Below, one piece after another: positions 11,526 through 24,213 of a stretch of DNA of 64,000 nucleotides. Source of the stretch: Sceloporus undulatus (taxonomy: Eukaryota; Chordata; Lepidosauria; Squamata; Phrynosomatidae); assembly GCF_019175285.1 (NCBI RefSeq), contig NC_056526.1, positions 17,317,671 to 17,381,670 of the forward strand, written 5' to 3'. A program made the translations under genes and the position numbers. How positions within the stretch are numbered: position 1 is the stretch's first letter; each line of letters starts with the position of its first letter. Below the pieces are notes generated by a model. The model worked only from the letters and a program-made list of their open reading frames with translations. It did no database searches and was not told where the DNA came from.

Positions 11526-12487
11526 ATCCTATTCATTGAATGCCACAGAACTACTGATAACTGTTTTTGTACTCAGTGTTGGCTTAGCTCACAGGCCTAG
11601 AACAATATTATAACAAGCTGCAGAATGTTCAACACCATATTTGTGCAAATTTCTTTATTTTAAGGGACATGCCCAAATCAAAAGGCAACATTATGGCCCT
11701 GAGCCTCTTATGCCATACACCGGCTCTGTTAGAGGCTCGGCAGAACCATGTGGAAGGAGGATTTATACATCCCTAAATGCGTCAATAAAGCTTTGCACCT
11801 GTGAAAAAGAAATATTAATAAAAACCAAGAACCAGAAGCACAGGCAAGTTGGATGGCTGGGAAAAACCTCAAATTCACTCCAAATTACAGCCCAATCATA
11901 ACCCTGACGGAAAATGGAATTCTGCCTGTATGTTTAGAAAAACTGCTTGTCATTTAAAGCTATTTTTCAGCACACAATTGCACAAATGTTACAGGTTTTT
12001 AAAAAGGAGGAAATATTTCATGCTTGCCATTTGCAATTATACTTGATTGCTTTTATTATTTTTCCTCCCCTAGAGAACTAGATTCTTTCTACACTTCCAT
12101 CTTGAAGCTGCTGCAAGGTTATTCTTGCCTCTTTTTCTTCCCCCTCAGTAATCTAAGTGGATGACTCAGAGCTCAGTGTGGGCTGCAGACTGAACCATGA
12201 AGCATCAGAGCGCTGGAAATCGTTCTGATATGGACACTGATAACTTTCAAGGCTACAGAATATGATGAACTCAGACCTTGGAAACATTACTATTTTCTCC
12301 AAATCCTAGGCTTCTCATATTCCAGACCCTCCTGGCAACCTTGGGTAGCTTATTATGCCTTTTATTATAATTATGGATATAATTTATTTGCATTGTCATT
12401 ATGCAGATTTATCAAGTTAATAATTGCATTTTCTGCCACAGTATTTAAGATTTGGTAGCATTTTTGTAGTCACTGTTCTGAGAGAAC

Positions 12488-12640
12488 CAGTGTAACATTT
12501 ACAGCATTGGACAAGGAATAGAAAGACCTGCATTCAAATCCCAGCTGGGCCATGGAATCTATTGGGTAACCTTTGGCCATCACTATGTCTCAGCAAACCT
12601 ACCTGGCAAGGTTGCTATGGAGTTTAATAGCAAGACAGGA
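12488..12640 (+). mobile_element. tRNA-derived SINE, old copy
   Basis: CAGCATTGGACAAGGAATAG, CATTCAAATCCCAGCTGGGC and GGTAACCTTTGGCCATCACT correspond to the Sauria head and body. Confidence 0.7.
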
Positions 12641-12839
12641 ACATGTGCATTCCTGGGTTGGCAGCAGTAGCAGCTGCTGCAACAACAACATTTCATTGTG
12701 CATACATTGCTACTGTGTGTATTTTACAGGTGGCAAATGATACAGATTCATGTAAATACATGAGAGCTACTGTCATCTGGTTCACTGGCAAAATGTGGAA
12801 AAAATCATGGACAAATCTACAAAAACCCACTTCCTTCAC

Positions 12840-13262
12840 TTGTACTTTGCCTCTTGTAGGTAGTTCTCTTGCTCAGTCTGCCCTCCCACATCTCACTATT
12901 TCTTCCCTCAACTTGTGCCTTCACAATGCCTCTTCCCTTAATCTGTACCTCTCTCCCTTCCTAACCTCTCCCCTCTTCCTTCTTGCATTCCACCACTTGC
13001 ATCTTGCACTCTTCCTTCCCGTCATGCCTCACTTTGTGCCACCACTACTCTGTCTTGCACCTTTTGTTGCCTTATGCTTACCTGTCTTGCTCCTTACATC
13101 CTGACACTCCACCTCTCAGCTATCTTCCCTCCTTCTCCCCTTGCCTCACTTTACTTTAGCCATTCTTCCCTCCCATGCTTTTTGAATTCCACTATTTGCA
13201 TCTCTTACTCCTCCCTTTCCTTCCTTTTCCTTACACTGCGCACCCATCTGCTATACCTCCTA
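12840..13262. repeat. Pyrimidine-rich low-complexity / degenerate minisatellite
   Basis: C/T-rich sequence with loosely repeated words such as TTCCACCACTTGCATCT and TTCCACTATTTGCATCT about 200 bp apart. Open frames here arise from the biased composition. Confidence 0.6.
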
Positions 13263-13263
13263 A

Positions 13264-13372
13264 AGGTAAAGATAAAAGTTTCCCCTTTGACAAGATTGTA
13301 AAGTCATGTAGGGGGCGGTAGTAATCTCTGTTACTAAGTCAAAGAGCCAGCATTGTCAAAAACGACTCTATA
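13264..13372 (+). mobile_element. SINE-like repeat, left half (split by a LINE)
   Basis: GGTAAAGATAAAAGTTTCCC ... GTAGTAATCTCTGTTACTAA ... GAGCCAGCATTGTCAAAAAC is the left half of a common lizard repeat. Its right half is at 13,755-13,982. Confidence 0.75.
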
Positions 13373-13384
13373 ATAAAATAAATA

Positions 13385-13750
13385 CAATATTTTTTTTATT
13401 TCTATACTGCTTTTTGCCAGGCAATCAAAGCACCGTACAACAAGTTAAAATACATCCATATATACATAGTGCCCCCCTTAAAACAAGATTAAACAGTATA
13501 AGATTAAAAACTACATATTAAAACCCAATTAATCCAAATAATCATCATCATGGGCAAAGTTCAATAATTGGGAAGTCTTATTCATGGCAGAGTATTTTAT
13601 TCTGGGAAGGCCTGCTGGAAGAGATCTGTCTTAATGGCTCTTTTAAAGCTCTCTAGATTGGTAATTTGGCAGATCTCGTCCAGCAGACCATTCCATAAAT
13701 TGGGAGCAGCTGCAGAAAATGTCCTCTGGGAGGTCGCCGTCATCCTGGTC
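13385..13750 (-). mobile_element. L2/CR1-clade LINE 3' end inserted in a SINE-like repeat
   Basis: Reverse orientation: tail side TTTTTATTTCTATACTGCTT, then CAATCAAAGCACCGTACAAC, TTTTAAAGCTCTCTAGATTG and CAGACCATTCCATAAATTGG (complement of the W-N-x-L-P region). Confidence 0.78.
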
Positions 13751-13754
13751 TTTA

Positions 13755-13982
13755 AGGGCTATGGTCATATGGCCAGCATGACTGCACAGAATGCTGTTAC
13801 CTTCTCACCAAAGTGGTGCCTATTTATCTACTTGCACATTTTCATGCTTTTGAACTGCTAGATTGGCAAAAACTGAGACTGGTGATGGGAGCTCACTCCA
13901 TCACGTGGTACTTGGGATTTGAATTGCTGACCTGCTCATCTTGTAATCATCAGAGTTAGCATCCTAACCACTGAACCACCTC
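13755..13982 (+). mobile_element. SINE-like repeat, right half
   Basis: GGTCATATGGCCAGCATGAC ... TTTTGAACTGCTAGATTGGC ... TAGCATCCTAACCACTGAAC completes the repeat begun at 13,264. Confidence 0.75.
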
Positions 13983-14149
13983 TCACTTTCCTTCTATTCT
14001 CCTGCCAGCTTGCTTCACCTGGCCCCAATGCCATTCCTCCCTCCCTTGCAGCTGTAACTTCAACCCTCTCTTCCTCCCTCTCCCACCCAATTCATTTCAT
14101 GCTGCTATTATCTGTCTTCTAAAGGACTTTAAACAAAAGTATCTCATAC

Positions 14150-14283
14150 ATTGTGGGCAGGTAAGCAGGCAGGCAATGGCAAACCTCTTCTGAACAAGCC
14201 TTGCCAAGAAAACCTGATGAAGCTCACCCTAGGGTCACCATAAGTCGGAAACAACTTGAAGGCACACAACAACAACAACAACC
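14150..14283 (+). mobile_element. tRNA-derived SINE 3' end with (CAA)n tail
   Basis: GCAATGGCAAACCTCTTCTG, CACCATAAGTCGGAAACAAC and TTGAAGGCACACAACAACAA. Confidence 0.9.
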
Positions 14284-14407
14284 AGGCAGCAGAAGGCAAT
14301 AGTGTTTGTGGTGCTGCAAGTGAAGAAGCATGAAAAAAGAGAGAAAGTAAAGCAAAGGGAGCTGGTAGATACACAGTATTCTGAAGGTAGTTTACATTAA
14401 GAAGTCA

Positions 14408-14575
14408 AAATATAACAGAACTATAGAATTGAAAAGGGCCATCCAATCCATCCCCCTGCCATGCAGGAAGACACCATCAAAGCACTCCGAAAAGATGGCC
14501 ATCAAACCTTTGTTTACAAACCTCCAAAGAAGGAGGCTCCACAACACTCCAAGGCAGTGCATTCAAACATTCTAA
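14408..14575 (-). mobile_element. CR1 LINE 3' end
   Basis: ACTATAGAATTGAAAAGGGC, CCATCCCCCTGCCATGCAGG and GGAGGCTCCACAACACTCC mark a diverged CR1 3' end in reverse. Confidence 0.82.
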
Positions 14576-17100
14576 ATCCAAGTGAAAATCATTAGAAATT
14601 GTTGTTACTGCTGCAATTAATCCAAGATAATCCCATATCATATAGATATTTAGGACAATGTGAGCCTTCCTTCACCGTGGGTGCCCCCAGTTTAGAACAG
14701 GACCTCCATCACAGGTTGCATGGTCCACTAGGCTAGAAGTAAAAGCAGGGCATTTGGGGCCATCATTGTCATTGTTGCCATGAACTTTTCCAGCCATCTG
14801 TGAAATTTTAATTACTGGAAAGCATGTCAGGGGATACTGAACTGACCATTCTGTGTCCCAACAATAGGATGAAAGAAGCAAAGCCAACCTCTCCAGGAGC
14901 GTTTTGAATGCAACTAACCAGATGCCATCTTGCTATGGCCTCAGTATTCTAAGGCAGCAGTCTGAGGGATTGTTGATGTGTTCTTGTGTGGGCGTGGAAG
15001 ACAAATGGAAGGAAGGATTCAGAATGCTATGAAGGACAGCACTATACTGTATAAGAGAAATGCCACTTCTGGGAAGGGGAAAGGAAAGAGACATCTCCCA
15101 GAAGCTACAGAAGTTCTGGAAAAAAAGTGAGACAGTATTTGTATTTCTGATTCTGGGTAAACATCTTCCTACATATCTTGCAAGTCTTATTATAATTGCC
15201 ATGTTAATGTGTTCCTCACAGAAAACTTTAATTAAGACAATTACTTTTCATACTTGATTAAGTATTGCAAAATATTTACCATGAAATCACTCTTTTTCAC
15301 TGATCCAGCAAGGAAAACAACATGTTTTGTTGAGTGACCACACTGGGGTCTGAAAAGCTGATAAAGGCCAGCTTTTTCCAAATTCCACCACTTTTAAAGC
15401 AACATCTAGCCACTCACATCCACAATTTTCACCACATCCTCTTCCAGCAAGTCACTACCCAGGGAAGGAGAACTATTGAAATCAAATGTTTGTGATTCAA
15501 TCTCTCCTCATCACTTCTTCCCAAAGAATGATAAAGAAAAACCCTGGACTCTGACTCTTTTGCAGTGTTGGGGGAGCTGCGGCTATGCGCAGAAGTTGGA
15601 ATTGTACTGGAAATGGCTTAACATATTTTGCTAACTCTTAGTGAGCTTGAAGCTGAATGCCTTTATGCTCACATTGGGTGGGGGTATTGAGTTGCTGCTA
15701 TGTTGATCATTACTGTTACTGTCAGAAATCATAGGACCAAGGGAGACAATGGTATATTCACTTTTCCCTGCAAGTAGCACATTTCACTATTGGTTCCTTG
15801 AGGAGTGATCTTTGAGCAGTTTTTCCCAACCTGGCATATGTCAGATACATACAAATCCCATAATCTAATTTCTGAGCAGGATTGCTGGGGTCTATTCCTA
15901 AATACATCTGAAAAGTGCCAGGCTAAAGAAGGGTGTTCCACAATGCTGTTTCTTACAGTCTGCATCAACCTTTGCCATTGATCTGTTGCATCCAAGGGTA
16001 TTAGCAACAGTGAGACGAAAATGAAGACATAGCCCCACAAATAAGAATTCTAACACACACAACCCCCCTCCCTCCCACACACACACAAAACCTTCTTGCA
16101 GTGCCCAAATTTCTAGCACTCCAGACAGCAAGATGTTGAAAATTGTTAATACCCAGAACACTTATATTTGCTGTGTTCACATTACCTTAATAACCTGGCC
16201 TGCCCCTTTTCTTTGGATGTCTAAACTGTCTTTCTATCTGCTCAGCTTAAGGTTTGCATTAACTGCAATGCTAGAAATTTAGGGAGTGAAGGAAAATTCG
16301 GATGAGGCGGGAAGAATTCTTATTTGGGGGGCCATGCCTTCATTTTGCCCTCACCCCACAGATATACTCTGGTTGCATCACTTTTTTTCTTTCCCCTCAC
16401 ACCCACCCACCTATGTCAACATGTTTGTGATTCACTCAACCTTCAAGCACCATGGACTATTTAAGAGAAAATGGTGTAGAAAACTGAAAAACTGCTGCCC
16501 TTTAAGGGAAATATTGGAAAACTAATCAGAAACTATTGCTTGTTAAGCCAATAATGTCTGTTCATTCCCATTCATTCAACTACCTGTGAAGTTATTTTGT
16601 TCTGTCATTTGTTGTAACTTATTACAGATATGTACAAAAGTTTTGCAAAGTTCTCAACTTAAAACTTTCTATATCTGCATAATCAATTTGACCCATCCTG
16701 GATACTGTATTTTAATCTAGCACTGAAGATACATAAACTGCGTCGGGCAATTGCTATGATGATTTCACCTGGGGCTTCTGTACTCTCTGGTAGTTCTCCA
16801 TCTGGTAAGTACCATACAGAACACCTGCTGTGGCCCTCTCCCAGATAACTCCACTGTCAGAACTTGCATGGATGCCACAATGACTAGAAAATGATCTTGT
16901 AAGCTGTCTCTGTTGGCACTCAGCTGAAAAAAACATTAACTTCTTATTTACCCTTGAATAGCTTGAAGATCCATACCACCAGTGCGAGTGGTCTCTTCAC
17001 AGATGCAGATCTCAATTATTCCACACTATTGTTGTGTATGTAGTCATTGTGGCCAACCTGATGATAATAAGCCTCTCTGCTTTTGAATTGTATTTAATTG
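14576..17100. other. Gene-free stretch
   Basis: A MITE half resembling TTTCCCAACCTGGCATATGT is at about 15,808-15,930 and a (CA)n tract at about 16,076-16,088. No exon or complete mobile element was recognised. Confidence 0.4.
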
Positions 17101-17119
17101 AGAGCAGTTTTTAATATAC

Positions 17120-17590
17120 TAGTTCATTTGGCAGGGACAGTGGTAGTTAATCCTCTGCTGTCTCACTTTTGCAACCACTTTTAAAATGTCCTAGTTTTTC
17201 TCTCCTCCTCCCATTTCTTCCTTTTGCCTTCAGCTTTCTCAAATTGTTGCAAATTGGATGCAAAATGCAAAAGTTTGCACTCAGTTATCTCAGCAGGGGC
17301 ATGGGGAAAAGAGAGGAGAAACAGAATCATGCCTTTCCAGTAGGTTTGAGAAAAAGCAAACTGTTGCAGCTTCTTATGGCTTGTGCATTCTTCCATATTA
17401 ATAACTTTTGCCATCTTGGCCACACTGTGAAGTCACTTGGCCACACATGTCCTAGTTTTTATCTGTCAAATTTTGGAAAGTATGCATGTGGAGATGCATA
17501 GCTGCCACTCATAGGCTAAGATATGTCTATGTGGGCTAGACTGGAATTCTAGGCCAAATATCTGAAGAGTCATAGTTCCCCATCTCTGCT
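17120..17590. repeat. Degraded DNA-transposon-like repeat
   Basis: GGCAGGGACAGTGGTAGTTA then TTAAAATGTCCTAGTTTTTC recurs in similar form at 18,640-18,830 and, in reverse, near 21,040-21,130, indicating a shared interspersed family. Confidence 0.45.
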
Positions 17591-18860
17591 TCACAATATT
17601 CCTAACCTCACACATTTGCTGAATAAATTACATAATTAATGTACAGAGTAAGTACAGACCCAGTTTCTCCAGAGAAATGTACCTTCTGGACCCTTGGCAG
17701 AAGCTACAGAAGAAACATTAAATTCATTAAGTAGTTAATTCTCCATGTTTAGCTAGTTTTTGAAATGCAAACAAGGTTCCTTGCCCCTCTGGTACCATTT
17801 TATAAATGGCAATATCTTGCAGAAATATGTTGGTGGACAAAGGTTGAGGTGTAATGTCTGAATCTTGGATGCAATGATGCATAGATACTTTGTAATGGGC
17901 AAGTGCATATATGTGCTATTGCTTAGCATTTTTGTGGTTGTTGCAAGTGTAGCAGAAGGTGCGAGGTGAATATTAAGCTACTTTTCCACTTACTGCCGGT
18001 AACTGATGACTCACCCTCCTTTTCATTCTGAAGCAATGCAATTAGGCAGGAGGCTCATGACCTTTATGAAAGTCCTGATGGTAAAAGGAATTTTGAAATA
18101 ATCATATCTAGCATCTAAGGAACATCATCTAAGGCACATCAGGCAAATTGAACCATTACCAGTATGGCATACTGGAAAAACAACGTATCTTTAATAGAAA
18201 TGTACCCAAAGCCCACACTTCTTTTAGAATAAGAGCTGCATTTAAAGACTAACAAGAAGGCAAATCTAATTTTCTTAGTAATATTTTAGGAGTTTTTACT
18301 TCAAATGTAAGCATAAGCAAGACTTCACTCGAATTAGGGCCTGTTCAAGGTGCACTTTGAAGATTTGCTCTGAATGTCATAACTGTGACACAAGAGAAAA
18401 ACAAACCATCTGCATTTTACTCACCATTGGCTTCTATGCATCTGAAGCTAGGGATCCAGCCTGCATATTGCTGTTCTTTATTACTATCATACGCTTCACT
18501 GTTTTAGCTTTTATCCCTCACACAGTAGTCTGCTGTAATGCAGAATGGGGAACTGCAGGTCCTAGGGCCTGCTCCAAATAAAGCTTTCTGGGTTCTCCAT
18601 ATATCAATGACCTTTCCCCCATGGCATACCCTCGAACTGTAACATTTTATCAGGGACAATATTAATCCTCTGTTATTTCACTTTTTTGGCTGCTTTTAAA
18701 ATGTCCCAGTTTCTCTCTCTTTCTTCTACTTTCCCCCTTAGTTCTCAGCTTACATCACTTGCTGCAAACTGAGCTCAAAGTCCCAGAGTAGTTTCCACTT
18801 CAGGAACTCAGCAGTAGGGAGAAAAGAGGATGGACAGAATCCTGCACAGTAGAACCTTAT

Positions 18861-19127
18861 TGTATTTTAAAAATGGGACAAGAGGCAGCAAGACAGAAGT
18901 GACTTTCGGTTTATCTTTCTGCATGCCCTTGAAGTACCTCTGTTCTATTCCTGAGGAGGACAGTCATAAAAGTGTGCCTTTTGTTGTGCTGGAAAAATCC
19001 ATTTGGCAAATCTGCTTTTATGACCATCTCCCTCTGGAGGGAGAACAGAAGTACTATGATATCATGCAGAGAGGTAAACAGAAAGCTGCTTCTATCCCAC
19101 TGCCTCTTGTCTTACTTTTGTAATGCA
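18861..19127. mobile_element. Palindromic MITE (TIR about 50 bp), copy 1
   Basis: Left arm GGCAGCAAGACAGAAGTGAC and right arm (complement) GGCAGTGGGATAGAAGCAGC, ending TTTTGTAATGC. Same family as 30,979-31,234. Confidence 0.75.
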
Positions 19128-19197
19128 ATTAAGCCTCTTAGTCATTATGGATCAGCTATCTTACATTATTTAGAGACCTGACATGGAAAATACTATG

Positions 19198-19572
19198 TAC
19201 ACTCATCCCTCCACATTTGTGGCTTTGACTTTTGCAGTTTTCATTATTCATGGATTTGATTAATATGTTCTCTCTAATAATATCTAGATCCTCCAGCACA
19301 ACTCTGTGGTCAGCTTTAACCAAAACTTGCACTGAAGAACCTAGAGAGTCTTAGAGAGAACACTCGACTAGGCATTTGTGGCTCCTCGCCTCAGCACAAT
19401 TCTGTGGTTGGGGTCCGGCAGATGTTGGCCACAGAGTTGCACTGGAAGAGCTAGAGATTCCTAGAGAGGTGTTCTCTCAGGTAAAAACATAATGTTTTTC
19501 TTATTTGCAGTTTTTCCTCATTCACAGGGGTCCTGTACTCCTAACCCCAGTGGATGTGGAGGGACAAGTATA
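19198..19572. mobile_element. Tigger/pogo-like MITE (type 2), copy 1
   Basis: Begins TACACTCATCCCTCCACAT and ends with the inverse ATGTGGAGGGACAAGTATA, TA at both borders. Internally GATTAATATGTTCTCTCTA and GAGATTCCTAGAGAGGTGT match the copy at 58,707-59,093. Confidence 0.82.
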
Positions 19573-19730
19573 GTATGTTAGCTATCAAGAGTTATGGATG
19601 TTAAAACTATGCAGCCTACTACACTTGCCTCAAAAGGAGAAACATTTCAAGGGAGGGAGAAACTAAACATTTTAGGAACGAAACTCATTTTCTTTTCTGA
19701 AAGACAGATTCTACAGACATCTGATTCTAT

Positions 19731-19964
19731 ACAGTGGACCCTTGTTATATGCTGGGGGGTTTGGTTCCAAGATCCCCCATGTATAACAAAATCCGTGTAT
19801 GCTCAAGTCCCATTAAATATAATGACATAGCAAAATGGTGTCCCTTATAAAAAATGGAAAATCAAGGTTTGATATTTGAAATTTATACTTTTTTGGAATA
19901 TTTTCAAACTGTGTATGTTTGAATCTGTGTATAAAAAATCTGTGTATAAGAAGGGCCGATTGTA
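19731..19964 (+). mobile_element. Tigger/pogo-like MITE (type 1), copy 1
   Basis: CAGTGGACCCTTGTTATATG ... AGTCCCATTAAATATAATGA ... TATAAGAAGGGCCGATTGTA, TA at the borders. Near-identical inverted copy at 24,711-24,932. Confidence 0.88.
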
Positions 19965-20700
19965 CATGTGTAATGCAAGCTCCACTATATTTGATGGACT
20001 CAACATCCAAGCAAGTGAACAATGGATTGATGGCTTAAAAATTAAACTCCTGTTGAATCCAGGTGGGCAAGCAATCATAATGAAGCCAATTTACATCTGA
20101 AACCTGATTGGTTGATTATTGGCATTACTTGCTACATCAGCACTTAACAGATTGAAGAAACAATGGAAACTCCAGAATCTGATGGTTTTCCCCACAAGTG
20201 TTTTAGCCAATTCTTTCTGAATTGTCTTAAAGACTTACACTCATCCTCACACATTCTGGGGGTGACTTTTTGAAAGCATGACACCAGAAGCATCTTCCGG
20301 AGAGGCACTGTAGCCCTCCACTAATGAAGAATGCCCAAAATGTTAACTTAATGAGTTCTCACAGTGAAGAAATAAACCGAATGGAATAATTCAGACACTC
20401 TCCTTCCGTTCCAAACTAGGTGCTACCTGACAAAAAGGTAATAACGCTCTTCTGCTTTTTGAATCTGAATAAATAATGAGGGATGGTGCTGGTTTCACAG
20501 CTGAGCTAAAATTTCTCATGATTTCCCCCCCAGAAAGATTTCTATTTTCGTCAGCCACATTGCTAGAAGATCTCACTAGAAAACTGACTACATGGATTAT
20601 TTTTCCAGAATATTCTTTCCCTTTGTTTATTTATGTATTTGATGCCAAGCATTATTTCTCTCCAAACTATGTTCTCAAATGACATTAGGTCCAGGAGATG

Positions 20701-21004
20701 GGGGCTGTACACACAGCCCTAAAAGGGTGGCCTCCAGCCACTCCTTTTTCAGCCAGATGGCACATCACAGCCCTGATCTGGCTTTTCCAGGTAGCAAAAA
20801 GGACCTGCAAAAAGTGGAAAGGCTGTGATAGCTGTGGCACCGCAGCTATACAGTGCCCCTTTGGTGCTGCATCATGCGGACACAGTGCCAGAGGAGCTCT
20901 GTGATACCACGCACCGTGTGGAGCAGTGCTGGGGCATGCGTTATATAGATGCAACACCCCGACTCCGCCCCCAAGTTGGCCTTTAAGGCCAGTCTGCACA
21001 GGGT
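20701..21004. mobile_element. Harbinger-like MITE
   Basis: Left CTGTACACACAGCCCTAAAA and right complement CTGTGCAGACTGGCCTTAAA are imperfect terminal inverted repeats; the interior is GC-rich. Confidence 0.6.
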
Positions 21005-21148
21005 GTTGGTGAAGTATGTGAAATGGCATACCAACATTTCACAGATGGAAAACTGGGACACAGAGTGTAGTCAAGATGGCAGAAGTTATTGATGAGAAAG
21101 GGCAAGCAGGCTAAGAGAGAGTGCAGCAGTATTCTCTGGCCTGAACCC

Positions 21149-21515
21149 AGTGACGTCACTAGGGTTGGCATCACCCGGAGGCGGTAACTCATGAAGTTGC
21201 CCCCCCCCCCATTGACCTCCCCCCTGACAACACCATACAGAGTCCTTAGTAATGTTTTTGTACTAATGATACTCATAAATTGTAACCCCATATATAAATT
21301 TATTTTATTTTAATTTTTTTTAAAAAAAAATTCTAGGGCCTCTCTTTTCTCATCCCATTAAGACTGAGCCCACTATTTGTTTGTCAGTTTAAAGTGAGGT
21401 GGGCGCATGCTATTGCCCATTTCTGTCCAAAAGCAAATGTTTGTGGATCAGTGGTGTCCCCCCCTTAGAGTGTCACCTGGTACGGTCTGCACCCCTCCCC
21501 CCCTCCCCCATTGAA
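21149..21515. repeat. Interspersed repeat with GTGACGTCACTAGGG left end
   Basis: AGTGACGTCACTAGGGTTGG, C-rich runs, then TACTAATGATACTCATAAAT and, near the right, GTGGTGTCCCCCCCTTAGAG with GTGTCACCTGGTACGGTCTG. A repeated reptile sequence of uncertain class. Confidence 0.5.
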
Positions 21516-21768
21516 ACCCCAGTCTGAACCTATTGGGAAAGGCAAGATTTTGCCCTCTCCTCACCTCTCCCCATTCCACTGAGCGCAAGCTAATTTTGGA
21601 CTTGGAACTCAGTTTACACCAATGGAAATAAGGAAAATGCGAGGAAGAGGAAAACAACTGGGGCATTCTAAAAGCAGCTGAAAAGATGGAACAGCAGAAA
21701 ATTAATTGGATACCCCCACCAAACTGAGACTGTTGCAAGATATGAAACAGTAGCCAGACTGCCAATAC

Positions 21769-21789
21769 TGCTGCTGCTGCTGCTGCTGT
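21769..21789. repeat. (CTG)n microsatellite
   Basis: Seven CTG units in a row. Confidence 0.9.
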
Positions 21790-22604
21790 CATATGTTAAA
21801 GCCTTGCCTGATATTCACCTCATAATGACTTATGAGTATGACAAACTTGCAAAAATTACACAGGCCTGAAAAACTGAGGGCCATTCATGCTGGCTTTATA
21901 GAAATTTAGCATTCTAAACCCAAAAATGACCCCAGATTTCCACTGTCATGTACGTTTTTTTCACAACTTGCTTTGATGTTTTCATGTTGTAATATGGGAC
22001 TGAATGACCTAACCCTCCAATGAATTATCCTGCAAAGAGTAACTTGGAGGATTTAATGCCCCAAAGTGAAAGCAGCCAACAGAGTCAGAAGGCATTTGCT
22101 TCCCTCTGCTGGTTTCATTTGAGAAATGGATTTAGTGTTTCCCCCCTGGTTAAACATTTTAACATTGGTTAAAATATAAAAGAAAAGAGGCAGAGAAAGG
22201 GAGGTTTCTTTGAGTGTTTGGGTGGTATCCAAATTCTTTTTAGTTTTCAAGAAGGAAAGTCTGGACACAGGTCCGCATCACTAGCTTAGTTTAGGTTGGA
22301 ACTTTTTGACCACAACATTTAGATTGGATGCAATTTGAAAAAGCCCTCAGCCAAGACTTTTATGGTAGTAGAGATAGAAATCAGTGCAAGATGCTGGATC
22401 ACACATCTGTGCACCATGGGCTTGAGTGCATCTGTCCTGCAACAGGCAATCCCTCTCCACCCATTAAGTCAAACAAGCATTTGTGTACTTGTAAAATCAT
22501 TGGCATCACTAGGCACCATACTTAAGCTCTGAGAGATTTTAATTATCTAGTTTTAGAACTATTTTTAAAGAGATGCTTTGGGATGTTTTAAATTCATTTT
22601 TGCT

Positions 22605-22800
22605 ATGGTTGCCTGACTAAAAATTGGAGACAACATCTCAGTCTTTAATGAAAAAGGAATTTCTGCAGTGGTGGCTTGTGACACAACCAGGTAACAGGAA
22701 GTGTCTGTTGAAATTCCCTCTTCTACACAACTTATTAAAGGCAGACAAACCATCTCCAGTTTTTACGGTGGCCACCCTAGTGGTTATAGATTCTGTCTTA
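22605..22800. mobile_element. Palindromic MITE (GGTTGCC...GGCCACC ends)
   Basis: Left CTATGGTTGCCTGACTAAAA, right complement CTAGGGTGGCCACCGTAAAA; inner halves (ACAACATCTCAGTC; TTTTACGGTGGCC) are opposed. A relative is at 25,288-25,440. It lies about 100 bp upstream of the first perilipin-like coding exon. Confidence 0.65.
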
Positions 22801-22918
22801 GGTTTTTGCTCCTATAGGCATTATCTAGCCATTGGAGTTAATTTGTGACTCACTTTCTATCCATTCATTAAGACATTAATGTCTTGTCTTTTCTCATTCA
22901 GTGACCAGCGAGCCCATC

Positions 22919-22987
22919 ATGTCTACTAAGAAGCCAGAATCACATATCATGTCTTCAGAGACCTCTGAAGAAAGCCTGGAAGAAGAG
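22919..22987 (+). CDS. Perilipin-like coding exon A (N-terminus)
   Basis: The acceptor AG is at 22900-22901 and the donor (gtagtt) at 22988. It encodes MSTKKPESHIM plus an acidic Ser/Glu stretch ending EEE, 23 residues, phase 0. PLIN1 also has an acidic run just before its NVLQRV motif. The 17 nt between acceptor and ATG are open in frame, so an upstream start is possible. Confidence 0.75.
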
Positions 22988-24156
22988 GTAGTTTTGTACT
23001 GAAATTTGGTTATGTGTTCTTCTAGCAGGGAAAGTTTATTGGTGTTTCTATCTATTGGCTTAGCTTAGGAAACTTTATTTTTTTCCACTAGAGAAACCTT
23101 ACTGTACAAATTTTGTCTCATTAGTGGTATCACTATCCTAATTTGTAAAGCGATTTTAAAACTGTGGGAGAAAAAGAACTGGTTAGTGGGCAAAGAGAGT
23201 GCAGAATATAAAAATCCTGAAAAGAGTATCTCGAGGGAAAGGAAAGTGTTGTATAACCATTGGATATTGAATTTTTCTCAATAACCGAATTCTAGATTTT
23301 AAACCTGAGAATGATTTTCCATGTCTTGGATCCATCTTCTCTCATGACTCAAGAGACAAGGGGAAGGTCAAGGTTATTTTGCCTTTTATTGGTTCAGTGT
23401 TTTGTTTGGTAGGTGTCTAGTTCCTTCTCAGTGGAGGTGATTAAACACTGATAATGTACCTCTTTCTGGGTTCTACGTAGGGTTGCTATATCCCGGATTT
23501 ACCCGGGACTTTCACGGGTTGGGGGCCTCAGGAATGTCTCAGCCCAGTTTTTAATATATGTCCTGGGCCTGGCCTCCAGTGAAGGCCTGCAGTCGCTTTC
23601 TCCCGGCTGTTTTATGGGAAAGCTCCTCCTCCTTCTCTGGTCTTGGCCAGTGCTGGGGACGCAGGAGCTGAAACTCTGCCCCCTGAAGCCTCTCCCACTG
23701 GCTCTCCATGACTCCGTTCATTTCCCTCCTCTCTGGGCCCTGGCTTGCCCTCTGCTTTGCTTCTCAGGCAGGCAAGCTCCCATCTGAGGGGGGGGGGGGG
23801 GGGGCGGTCAGATGCCTGGAGGCCCTCTCCGTTGCTCTGAAGGGGGTGCAAGCAGCAGGGAAGGAGAGAGAGGGGGGCCATGCTCCCTCCGCTTCCTCTT
23901 TCCCCTCAACTCCTCCAAGTGCTTCTTTGTCTCCTTCTTCTTCTTAGGGAAGGGAAGGGGGGCTGGACTTGCCTCTGAGGAACGATGGGAGCGCGCCTGC
24001 CTCCCTCCCTGGCTCTTGTGTGTGTCTGTGTATACAACACAACAAGTCCAGCCCCCCTTCCCTTTCCTTCCTCCTCCTCAGAAGAAGGAGACAAAGAAGA
24101 ACTTGGAGGAGTTGAGGAGGAGGAAGAGAAAGCGGAGGGAGCCTGGCCTCTCCCCC

Positions 24157-24213
<57 letters not shown>

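Noticed and set aside
12643-13104. 153-codon Leu/Pro-rich frame
   Set aside because: It is produced by pyrimidine-rich low-complexity DNA.
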